Made by a program: the position numbers and the translations under genes
Notes under the pieces: model-generated
Seen by the model: the letters and a program-made list of their open reading frames with translations, nothing else
The model's database searches: none
Told to the model about the DNA's origin: nothing
In this document: positions 16,594 through 24,447 of the stretch, piece after piece
Numbering within the stretch: position 1 is the stretch's first letter
How the letters are laid out: each line of letters begins with the position of its first letter
Origin: Stenotrophomonas maltophilia
GTDB lineage: Bacteria > Pseudomonadota > Gammaproteobacteria > Xanthomonadales > Xanthomonadaceae
Reading direction: 5' to 3'
Length of the DNA: 64,000 nt
Assembly (NCBI GenBank): GCA_900113425.1
Contig: FOZF01000001.1
Location: forward strand, 104,884 to 168,883

Positions 16594-17352
16594 ATGGCCC
16601 GCTATGAAATGCTCAACAACATCGCCCATCGGGACCTGAGGGTCGCCACTGGCTTCGGCCCCGAGTTCGGCGACGCAGTGGGCATGGTGCCGGCCTATCC
16701 CAGCGAGTTCGCCGAACTGCAGCGGGAGTATCCCATCTTCCTGCGCAAACAGGCCGGATCGGGCGAATGGCAGGCCGTCGCCCTGCTCGGGTTTGAACAG
16801 CACGAGAACCTGTTCCTGCAGGACGGCCGCTGGAACGCCTCCTATCTTCCGGGAGCCGCAGCGAAGGGGCCGTTCCTGATCGGATTCCAGGAGCATTACG
16901 TCGACGGTGTGCTCACCCGGGAGGCGGTGATGCATGTCGATCTGGACCATCCGCGGGTCAACACCGACGCCGGCGAGCCGCTATTCCTTCCGCAGGGAGG
17001 GAACACCCCCTACCTGGACCACATCGCCGGCGTGCTGCGTGGCATCCATGATGGCAGCGCGTTCGGCGCCGCGATGTTTGCAATGCTCGACGAAAGCGGA
17101 CTGATCCAGCCGATCACGCTCGATGTGCAGATCACGCAGCATCACCGGGTGAGCGTGAACGGATTGCACGGCATCGACCGTGAGCGCCTGGCCCTGCTGG
17201 ACGACTCGACGCTGGCTGCGCTGAATCGCGCTGGCTGCCTTGAGGGCGCCTACCTGATGCTGGCGTCGCTGCACAACATGCGCCGCCTGATCGCCGAGAA
17301 GCAGCGGCGCCTGCGCGCGCAGGATGCAGCAGCGTCCGCGGCCAGGAACTGA
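16594..17352 (+). CDS. SapC family protein
   Basis: The 252-residue protein matches the SapC pattern: MLNNIAHRDLRVATGFG near the start, MVPAYPSEFAELQREYPIFLRK, a GRWNASYLPG-like segment and PFLIGFQE. It has no signal peptide or catalytic motif that I can name. SapC proteins of this type sit behind TonB receptors together with a cupin-like protein and a tryptophan-halogenase-like protein in many plant-glycan-degrading bacteria, as here. The biochemical role is unknown. ATG 16594 gives the conserved N-terminus; the open frame before it reads through the hairpin region. Confidence 0.88.
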   Translation: MARYEMLNNIAHRDLRVATGFGPEFGDAVGMVPAYPSEFAELQREYPIFLRKQAGSGEWQAVALLGFEQHENLFLQDGRWNASYLPGAAAKGPFLIGFQEHYVDGVLTREAVMHVDLDHPRVNTDAGEPLFLPQGGNTPYLDHIAGVLRGIHDGSAFGAAMFAMLDESGLIQPITLDVQITQHHRVSVNGLHGIDRERLALLDDSTLAALNRAGCLEGAYLMLASLHNMRRLIAEKQRRLRAQDAAASAARN

Positions 17353-17361
17353 GGGCGGACG

Positions 17362-18378
17362 ATGGGGGCTGCGATGCGGATACTGGAGGGCATCGATCCT
17401 GCTGCGCTGCCCCTGGCCTCGCTGGTCGAGGCCGGAGAGCCGGTGGTGCTGCGAGGCATTGCGTCACACTGGGCGCTGGTCGAGGCTGGACAGCGCTCCA
17501 CGCTGGACGCGCTGGCCTACCTGGGCAGCGTCGACGCAGGCGTGCCCATCCAGTACTCGTTCGGCGAGCCGGACATCGACGGGCGCCCGTTCTACACCGC
17601 CGACTTCAGCCGGCTGAACTTCGAGGTCCGTCGGGCATCGCTCAGCGAGGTGCTGGACGGGATCGCCTCGACGCTGCATGACCCCAGGCCGCCCACCTAC
17701 TACGTGGCGTCGCTGCCGCTGGAGCGGGCATTGCTGCCGGCATTCGCACAGGCCAATCACGCAGGGTTGGCGGGGCAGGGCATCGAGGCGTTGGCCAGCA
17801 TCTGGATCGGCAACCGCGTCACCGCATCGTGCCATTTCGATACCCCCGACAACCTTGCGTGCTGCGCGGTGGGCCGACGCGAGTTCACGCTGTTCCCGCC
17901 CGAACAGATCGACAACCTCTACCCCGGCCCGCTGGATCCCACGCCAGGCGGCCAGGTGGTGAGCGTGGTGGATTTCGAACGTCCTGACTTCGACCGGTAT
18001 CCCCGCTTCAGGGAGGCCTTGGCGAATGCACGCAGCGCAGTGCTGGAGCCTGGCGATGCAATCTTCATTCCCAGCATGTGGTGGCACCACGTGCGCAGCC
18101 TCGCGCCGTTCAATGTGCTGGTGAATTACTGGTGGCGTAGCTCGCCGGCCTTCCTTGGCTCGCCCCTGCCGGCGCTGCACCATGCGATGTGGGCCCTGCG
18201 CGACCTGCCCACGCGCGAAAAGAAGGCGTGGGAAGCGCTCTTCCAGTACTACGTATTCGGCCCCGGCGAGCGCGCGGGGCAGCACCTGCCCGCCGACGCG
18301 CGGGGGGATCTTGCACCGTTCGACGAGCAGCGCGCACGCCGCATGCGCGCGATGCTGCTGGGCAGACTCAACCGCTGA
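17362..18378 (+). CDS. JmjC / cupin-like Fe(II)-dependent oxygenase family protein
   Basis: The 338-residue protein has an N-terminal lid segment (EPVVLRGIASHWALV) and a double-stranded beta-helix with the metal motif His158-x-Asp160 (CHFDTPDN) and a distal His242/243 (MWWHHVRSL), the facial triad of JmjC-type 2-oxoglutarate oxygenases. Members modify proteins (hydroxylation) or are uncharacterised bacterial cupin_8 proteins. A GAGGGCGGA ribosome-binding site precedes ATG 17362, 9 nt after the SapC stop. It lies between SapC and a halogenase, so the three are one unit. The substrate is unknown. Confidence 0.85.
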   Translation: MGAAMRILEGIDPAALPLASLVEAGEPVVLRGIASHWALVEAGQRSTLDALAYLGSVDAGVPIQYSFGEPDIDGRPFYTADFSRLNFEVRRASLSEVLDGIASTLHDPRPPTYYVASLPLERALLPAFAQANHAGLAGQGIEALASIWIGNRVTASCHFDTPDNLACCAVGRREFTLFPPEQIDNLYPGPLDPTPGGQVVSVVDFERPDFDRYPRFREALANARSAVLEPGDAIFIPSMWWHHVRSLAPFNVLVNYWWRSSPAFLGSPLPALHHAMWALRDLPTREKKAWEALFQYYVFGPGERAGQHLPADARGDLAPFDEQRARRMRAMLLGRLNR

Positions 18379-18389
18379 GGGGCACCGTG

Positions 18390-19919
18390 ATGGATACTGC
18401 GAACACAGCAGAAGGGCGCATCCGCAAGGTGGTCATCGCCGGCGGTGGCACCGCCGGTTGGCTGGCCGGATGTGCGCTGTCCCATCAGTTCCGTGACCAG
18501 CTGGACATCACCCTGGTCGAGTCCGAGCAGATCGGTACGGTCGGTGTCGGCGAGTCTACCGTACCGCCCATCCGCACCTTCCATCACTTTCTGCAGATCG
18601 ATGAGCAGGAGTTCCTGCGCGCGGTGGCCGGCACGTTCAAGCTGTCGATCTCGTTCGAGAACTGGCGCCTGCCGGGCGAGCGCTTCTTCCATCCGTTCGG
18701 CACCATCGGCCATGGCACCTGGGCTACGCCGTTCCACCATTTCTGGCTGGACAGCCTCCGCCGCGGGATGCCATCGGACCTGGGCGATTTCTGCCTGGAG
18801 AGCGTCGCCTCGCGCGACGACCGCTTCTCGCTGCAGACCCAGCCGCAGCCCAGCTACGCCTATCACTTCGATGCCGGGCTCTACGCCCGGTTCCTGCGCC
18901 GCAGAGCCGAGGCGCAAGGCCTGCGGCGGGTGGAGGGCAGGATCGCCGAGGTCAGACAGCATGCGCATGATGGTTCGGTGCAGTCGCTGGTGCTGGACGA
19001 CGGGCAGGTCATCGAGGGCGATCTGTTCATCGACTGCACCGGCTTCCGTGGCCTTCTGATCGAGCAGACATTGAAGACCGGCTATGAGGACTGGCACGAA
19101 TGGCTGCCGTGCGATCGTGCCGTCGCGGTACAGACCGAATCCATCGCTCCGCCGGTGCCGTACACCCGGGCCATCGCCCATGAGGCCGGATGGCGTTGGC
19201 ATATCGCGCTGCAGCACCGCGTCGGATGCGGGCTGGTCTATTCCAGCCGGCACATGTCCGACGACGAGGCGAGGGCGAAGCTGCTGCGCGACGTAGGCGC
19301 TCCACCGCTGCGCGATCCCTGGCAGGTGCCCTTCCGCAGTGGACGCCGTCTGCAGGCCTGGAACAGGAACGTGGTGGCGCTGGGGCTGGCCAGTGGCTTC
19401 ATCGAACCGTTGGAATCCACCAGCATCCATCTGACGATCAGCGCTGTGGTGCGGCTGATCCAGTTGTTTCCGTTCGATGGCATCGCGGCCTCACTGGTGC
19501 AGCTGTACAACGAAGTCAGTCGCCAGGAGATGGAACACGTGCGCGACTTCATCATTCTGCATTACCACGCCACGCAGCGCGAAGAGCCGTTGTGGAAGGC
19601 GTGCCGCGAAATGGCGTTGCCCGAGTCGTTGCAGCAGCGGCTGCGCGCGTGGCGTGAGCGCGCGCACGCGTGGCAGGACCCCGGCGAGCTGTTCCGGGTG
19701 GAGTCGTGGACCAGTGTGCTGCTTGGCCAGGGCATCCAACCGGGCCGCCCGCACCCGCTTGCGCGGGCATTGAGTGACGCCGACCTGCGCACGCTGCTGA
19801 AACGCATCCAGCAGCCGGTGCGGCAGGCGGCCACGCAGATGCCATCGCAGGCGGAATTCATCGATCGCTATTGCCGGTCGGGCCCCGAGGTATGGCACGC
19901 GAACAGGGTGGCGTCGTAA
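18390..19919 (+). CDS. Flavin-dependent tryptophan-halogenase family protein
   Basis: The 509-residue protein has a FAD-binding GGGTAGWLAG (18-27), VGVGESTVPP, the segment GTFKLSISFENW whose Lys84 aligns by motif with the catalytic Lys of PrnA-type halogenases, a GWRWHI segment close to the GWxWxIP family motif, and FIEPLESTSIHL, the region carrying the catalytic Glu. Key residues are therefore kept. Characterised relatives chlorinate or brominate tryptophan; members tied to TonB receptors have no proven substrate in my knowledge. ATG 18390 overlaps a possible GTG at 18387. It is the last gene of the unit and is followed by a terminator at 20038. Confidence 0.88.
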   Translation: MDTANTAEGRIRKVVIAGGGTAGWLAGCALSHQFRDQLDITLVESEQIGTVGVGESTVPPIRTFHHFLQIDEQEFLRAVAGTFKLSISFENWRLPGERFFHPFGTIGHGTWATPFHHFWLDSLRRGMPSDLGDFCLESVASRDDRFSLQTQPQPSYAYHFDAGLYARFLRRRAEAQGLRRVEGRIAEVRQHAHDGSVQSLVLDDGQVIEGDLFIDCTGFRGLLIEQTLKTGYEDWHEWLPCDRAVAVQTESIAPPVPYTRAIAHEAGWRWHIALQHRVGCGLVYSSRHMSDDEARAKLLRDVGAPPLRDPWQVPFRSGRRLQAWNRNVVALGLASGFIEPLESTSIHLTISAVVRLIQLFPFDGIAASLVQLYNEVSRQEMEHVRDFIILHYHATQREEPLWKACREMALPESLQQRLRAWRERAHAWQDPGELFRVESWTSVLLGQGIQPGRPHPLARALSDADLRTLLKRIQQPVRQAATQMPSQAEFIDRYCRSGPEVWHANRVAS

Positions 19920-20037
19920 CAGGTCTGCCTGCAGATGCCGCGACGGCGTGCAGGGTTTTGCGTTGCAGCACGCTTTTTCCGCCGCGGCTGGTTACAGTGC
20001 GGCATCACGGCGGGCGGCACCGCGCGCCGTGCAAACG

Positions 20038-20067
20038 AGGAGGCAGTGAAACAAGGCCTCCTTTTTT
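20038..20067 (+). terminator. Rho-independent terminator after the receptor unit
   Basis: AGGAGGC (20038-20044) pairs with GCCTCCT (20056-20062) around an 11-nt loop and is followed at once by a run of six T. It separates the TonB receptor/halogenase unit from the xylB operon promoter just downstream. Confidence 0.8.
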
Positions 20068-20079
20068 GAATGTCAGGAA

Positions 20080-20093
20080 TGGTAGCGCTAACT
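20080..20093. promoter_or_regulatory. xyl-box upstream of xylB, overlapping a candidate promoter
   Basis: TGGTAGCGCTAACT shares 12 of 14 bases with the operator at 13079 and 13 of 14 with the Xanthomonas xyl-box as I remember it. A candidate promoter, TTGAAT (20066-20071), 17 bp, TAACTT (20089-20094), would have its -10 box inside the operator, so repressor binding would block RNA polymerase directly. The promoter call is weaker than the operator call. Confidence 0.75.
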
Positions 20094-20117
20094 TTTCGGT
20101 GTTCGGAGGCGGTTTCG

Positions 20118-21611
20118 ATGGGTCTGGTTGCCGGTATCGACGCAGGAACGCAGAGTTTGAAGGTGCTGGTCTACGACCCGGAGGCGCGTGCCGTTGTCGC
20201 CCGCACCAGCGCGGCGCTGGAGATGACCAGCGGCGCCGATGGCAGCCGGGAACAAGTGCCGGCCGACTGGGTGGCGGCGCTGCGCACCTGCTTCGACGGG
20301 ATTGATCCATCGCTCCGGTCACGCATTGCGGGTCTGGCCGTATCGGGCCAGCAGCACGGCTTCGTGCCGCTGGATGCGGCGGGCGACGTGTTGGCGCCGG
20401 CCAAGCTCTGGTGCGATACCAGCACGTCGGCCGAATGCACCCGGATCATGGACGCCGCCGGCGGAATCGACCGGACCATCGCACTGGCCGGCAATCCGAT
20501 CCTTGCCGGCTATACGGCCTCCAAGCTGCCGTGGACGAAGACGCATCGCCCGGCAGCCTATGCGCGGTTGGCGACCATCCTGCTGCCGCACGACTATCTC
20601 AATTTCGTGTTGACCGGGCAGCGGTTCTGCGAGCACGGAGATGCCTCCGGCACGGGCTGGCTCGATGTGCGCACGCGCACGTGGTCGCAGGCGCTGCTGC
20701 GCGCCACGGATCCGGACCGCGATCTGGCTGCCTGCCTTCCCCCAATCGTCCCACCCGACGCGCTGTTCGATATCGACCCTGTGGCGGCCAGCATGCTCGG
20801 ACTGCCGGTGACGGTGAAGGTGGCGGTCGGCGGCGGCGACAACATGATGGCGGCCATCGGCACCGGCTGCGTCACGGAAGGCCGCCTGGCGATGAGCCTG
20901 GGAACGTCGGGCACGTTGTTTGCCTACTCCGATTCACCGGTGATCGATCCGGACGGGGCCTGGGCCGCCTTCTGCTCGTCCACCGGCGGCTGGCTGCCGC
21001 TGATCTGCACGATGAACTGCACCGTGGTCACCGAGCAGGTGGCGAGCACCTTCGGTTTCAGTACGCGTGACGGCGATGCCCACCTCGACGCGACGTCGCC
21101 CGGCGCTTACGGATTGGTCATGCTGCCGTTCCTCAATGGTGAGCGTACCCCCGACCTGCCGCTGGGCAAGGGTGTTCTGGCCGGCCTGGACACCCGCAAC
21201 TTCACGCCGGCGCACATCTACCGCGCTGCCATGGAAGGGGCGACCTACAGCCTGAAGTTCGGCTACGACGCGTTCAGACGCGCCGGCATGCAGTTCGACC
21301 GCATCGTGCTTACCGGGGGTGGCAGCAACAGTGCCGCGTGGCGGCAGCTGGTGGCCGACGTGTTCGGACTGCCGGTCGATGTGCCGGTGCAGGCCGAAGG
21401 CGCGGCATTCGGTGCGGCGCTGCAGGCCCTGTGGGCCATCGGCCGGTCGCAGGGTGATGCCGCGCCGATCAGCGAGGTCACCGCGCAGCATGTCAGCGTG
21501 GACCCGGCACTGTCCGCGCGTCCGGATCCAGGCCGCAGTGCGGCCTATGCCGCTGCCTATTCGCGTTTTCTCCGCCATCTCGAGGCCGTCACGCCGCTGC
21601 AGCGCGGCTGA
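20118..21611 (+). CDS. xylB: Xylulokinase
   Basis: The 497-residue FGGY-family kinase begins [15 protein letters not shown] (phosphate-binding), carries [11 protein letters not shown] and WCDTST in the N-lobe, and [22 protein letters not shown] in the C-lobe adenosine site. It phosphorylates D-xylulose to xylulose 5-phosphate, feeding the pentose phosphate pathway. A GGAGG ribosome-binding site precedes ATG 20118; the frame upstream to 20070 would run through the operator. xylA follows after 46 bp. Confidence 0.95.
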   Translation: MGLVAGIDAGTQSLKVLVYDPEARAVVARTSAALEMTSGADGSREQVPADWVAALRTCFDGIDPSLRSRIAGLAVSGQQHGFVPLDAAGDVLAPAKLWCDTSTSAECTRIMDAAGGIDRTIALAGNPILAGYTASKLPWTKTHRPAAYARLATILLPHDYLNFVLTGQRFCEHGDASGTGWLDVRTRTWSQALLRATDPDRDLAACLPPIVPPDALFDIDPVAASMLGLPVTVKVAVGGGDNMMAAIGTGCVTEGRLAMSLGTSGTLFAYSDSPVIDPDGAWAAFCSSTGGWLPLICTMNCTVVTEQVASTFGFSTRDGDAHLDATSPGAYGLVMLPFLNGERTPDLPLGKGVLAGLDTRNFTPAHIYRAAMEGATYSLKFGYDAFRRAGMQFDRIVLTGGGSNSAAWRQLVADVFGLPVDVPVQAEGAAFGAALQALWAIGRSQGDAAPISEVTAQHVSVDPALSARPDPGRSAAYAAAYSRFLRHLEAVTPLQRG

Positions 21612-21657
21612 GGCCCGCCTCCCTCCAATATCCCGCACAACGACAGGAGCACGTACC

Positions 21658-22992
21658 ATGACCACGCAGCCCTTCATCGGCGCCAAAGAGTACTTCCCGG
21701 GCGTCGGCCGCATTCCGTTCGAGGGCAGGGACTCGGACAATCCGCTCGCTTTCAAGGTCTACAACGCTAACCGGGTCATCGGTGGCAAGACCATGCAGGA
21801 GCACCTGCGCTTCGCCGTGTGCTACTGGCACACCTTCTGCAATGCCGGCCACGATCCGTTCGGACCGGGAACCCGGCAGTTTCCGTGGGAGGCCGGTTCG
21901 CCGCTGGCCACTGCAGAGGCGAAGGTCGATGCCGCCTTCGAGTTCTTCACCAAGCTGGGCGTGCCGTACTGGTGCTTCCATGACATCGACCTGGCGCCGG
22001 ATGCAGACGACATCGGCCAGTACCAGAAGAATCTCACGCACATGGTCCGCCTGGCCAAGGCCCGCCAGGACGCCACCGGGGTCAAGCTGCTGTGGGGCAC
22101 AGCCAACCTGTTCTCGCACCCGCGCTACATGAACGGCGCATCGACCAATCCTGATTTCGCCGTCGTTGCCCGTGCCGCGGTGCAGGTGAAGGCCGCGCTG
22201 GATGCCACCGTCGAGCTGGGGGGCGAGCACTACGTGTTCTGGGGTGGGCGCGAAGGCTACGCGTCGCTGGCCAATACGCAGATGAAGCGCGAGATCGAGC
22301 ATTTCGCGCGGTTCCTGACGATGGCCCGCGACTACGGCCGCAGCATCGGCCTGAAAGGCAACTTCCTCATCGAGCCCAAGCCGATGGAGCCGATGAAGCA
22401 CCAGTACGACTTCGACAGCGCGACCGTAGTGGGCTTCCTGAAGGAGCACGGGCTGGACAAGGACTTCAAGCTCAACATCGAAGCGAACCACGCCACGCTC
22501 TCGGGGCACACCTTCGAGCATGACCTGCAGGTGGCCTCCGACCATGGCCTGCTTGGCAGCATCGATGCCAACCGCGGCAATGCGCAGAACGGGTGGGATA
22601 CCGACCAGTTCCCAAGCGACCTGTACGACACCGTAGGCGCGATGCTGGTCGTGCTGCGGCAGGGTGGGCTGGAGGGAGGGCTGAACTTCGATGCCAAGGT
22701 GCGCCGGGAATCGACTGACCTGGAAGACCTGTTCATTGCCCACATCGGCGGCATGGACGCGTTCGCACGAGGGCTGGAAGTGGCGCACGCACTGCTCACC
22801 GAGTCGCCCTGGGAGCAGTGGCGCAAGGAGCGCTACGCCAGCTTCGACACGGGGGCCGGCAAGGATTTCGAACGCGGCACGCTGAGCCTTTCCGACCTGG
22901 CTGCGCTGGCCGCCGATATCGGTGAGCCGCGCCAGACCAGCGGCAAGCAGGAGCGCTACGAGAACCTGCTCAACCAGTATCTGCTGCGCTGA
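21658..22992 (+). CDS. xylA: Xylose isomerase
   Basis: The 444-residue enzyme has the class II length and motifs: [14 protein letters not shown] with the catalytic His, [45 protein letters not shown] and GSIDANRG, which supply the two metal sites. It interconverts D-xylose and D-xylulose in the cytoplasm. AGGAG precedes ATG 21658. The frame is open upstream inside xylB but only as a shadow. It is the second gene of the xylB operon. Confidence 0.97.
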   Translation: MTTQPFIGAKEYFPGVGRIPFEGRDSDNPLAFKVYNANRVIGGKTMQEHLRFAVCYWHTFCNAGHDPFGPGTRQFPWEAGSPLATAEAKVDAAFEFFTKLGVPYWCFHDIDLAPDADDIGQYQKNLTHMVRLAKARQDATGVKLLWGTANLFSHPRYMNGASTNPDFAVVARAAVQVKAALDATVELGGEHYVFWGGREGYASLANTQMKREIEHFARFLTMARDYGRSIGLKGNFLIEPKPMEPMKHQYDFDSATVVGFLKEHGLDKDFKLNIEANHATLSGHTFEHDLQVASDHGLLGSIDANRGNAQNGWDTDQFPSDLYDTVGAMLVVLRQGGLEGGLNFDAKVRRESTDLEDLFIAHIGGMDAFARGLEVAHALLTESPWEQWRKERYASFDTGAGKDFERGTLSLSDLAALAADIGEPRQTSGKQERYENLLNQYLLR

Positions 22993-23031
22993 GCACGGCA
23001 GCGTCAAGGCGGCAATGGAGCGATCGAGGGG

Positions 23032-24447
23032 ATGTCGATGAACCAGGCAGCAGATGGCGGAGAGAACACACGGCTGATCGTCCTGATCAGCGTGGTGGCA
23101 ACGATTGGCGGGTTCCTGTTCGGCTTTGACAGTGGCGTCATCAACGGCACCCAGGACGGCCTGCACCAGGCGTTCCGCTCCGGGGAATGGATGCAGGGCT
23201 TCGAGATCGCGTCGATGCTGCTGGGCTGCGCCGTGGGCGCCTTCAGCGCCGGCAGGTTGGCCGACCGGCTGGGGCGCCGCAATGTGCTGATCCTGTCGGC
23301 GGTGATGTTCCTGCTGTCGGCGCTGGGCGCCGGAGCTGCGGGTTCTTCCGCGTGGTTCATCGTCGCGCGGGTGATAGGGGGATTTGCAGTTGGCGCGGCG
23401 AGCGTGATCTCACCGGCCTACATCGCCGAGGTGGCACCTGCACGTTACCGTGGCCGACTGGCTACGGTGCAGCAGATCGCGATCATCAGCGGGCTGACCG
23501 CAGCGTTCCTGTCCAACTACCTGCTGGCCGCCGCCGCCGGGGCATCGACCGAGCCTCTGTGGGCCGGGCAGGCCGCCTGGCGCTGGATGTTCTGGATGCA
23601 GGCGGTGCCGTCGCTGGTGTTCCTGCTGCTGTTGCTCACCATCCCCGAGAGCCCCCGCTACCTGGTGGTGAAGCGGCGCAAGGAGGACGCACTGCGGGTT
23701 CTCACCCGGCTGCTGGGCCGCGACAAGGCACAGCTCACGCTCGACGAGATCGAGGCCTCCCTGTCCACCGACCATCATCGTCCGCGGCTGTCAGACCTGA
23801 GGAGCAGGGCGACCGGGCGGATCCGGCCCATCGTCTGGGTGGGTGTCGGCCTGGCCTGTTTCCAGCAGCTGGTCGGCATCAACGTGGTCTTCTACTACGG
23901 CGCCGTGCTGTGGCAGGCGGTCGGGTTCTCCGAGAACGACGCGCTGCTGATCAACGTGCTGTCCGGCGCGCTGAGCATCGGCGCATGCCTCGTCACCGTG
24001 CTGCTGATCGACCGTATCGGTCGCAAGCCGCTGCTGTGGATCGGCTCGGTGGGCATGTCCGTCTCCCTGGCGCTGGTGGTGGTGGCCTTCGCCAGCGGTT
24101 CGCTGGCCGACGGGCACCTGCTGCTGCCGGGCCGCATGGGCACCCTGGCGCTGGTCGCCGCCAATGCCTACGTCGTGTTCTTCAACCTGTCCTGGGGACC
24201 GGTGATGTGGGTGATGCTGGGCGAGATGTTCCCCAACCAGATCCGCGGCTCGGCACTGGCCGTCGCCGGTGCCGCGCAGTGGACGTCGAACTTCGCGGTC
24301 ACGGTGACGTTTCCGATGCTGCTGGCCGCGGCGGGGCTGGCGGCAACCTACAGCATCTACCTGGTGGCCGCGGTGGTCTCGGTCGTGTTCGTGCTGCGCC
24401 ATGTGCACGAGACCAAGGGCAAGGAACTGGAGCAGATGGAAGGATGA
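23032..24447 (+). CDS. MFS sugar porter, probable D-xylose:H+ symporter (XylE-like)
   Basis: 471 residues with about 12 hydrophobic helices and the sugar-porter signatures GRLADRLGRRNVL, PESPRYLVV after helix 6, GINVVFYYG, and DRIGRKPLLW. It should bring a monosaccharide across the inner membrane, and xylose is implied by xylA and xylB just upstream (39-bp gap). Alternative ATG at 23038. The stop codon overlaps the next gene's ATG by 4 nt. Confidence 0.92.
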   Translation: MSMNQAADGGENTRLIVLISVVATIGGFLFGFDSGVINGTQDGLHQAFRSGEWMQGFEIASMLLGCAVGAFSAGRLADRLGRRNVLILSAVMFLLSALGAGAAGSSAWFIVARVIGGFAVGAASVISPAYIAEVAPARYRGRLATVQQIAIISGLTAAFLSNYLLAAAAGASTEPLWAGQAAWRWMFWMQAVPSLVFLLLLLTIPESPRYLVVKRRKEDALRVLTRLLGRDKAQLTLDEIEASLSTDHHRPRLSDLRSRATGRIRPIVWVGVGLACFQQLVGINVVFYYGAVLWQAVGFSENDALLINVLSGALSIGACLVTVLLIDRIGRKPLLWIGSVGMSVSLALVVVAFASGSLADGHLLLPGRMGTLALVAANAYVVFFNLSWGPVMWVMLGEMFPNQIRGSALAVAGAAQWTSNFAVTVTFPMLLAAAGLAATYSIYLVAAVVSVVFVLRHVHETKGKELEQMEG

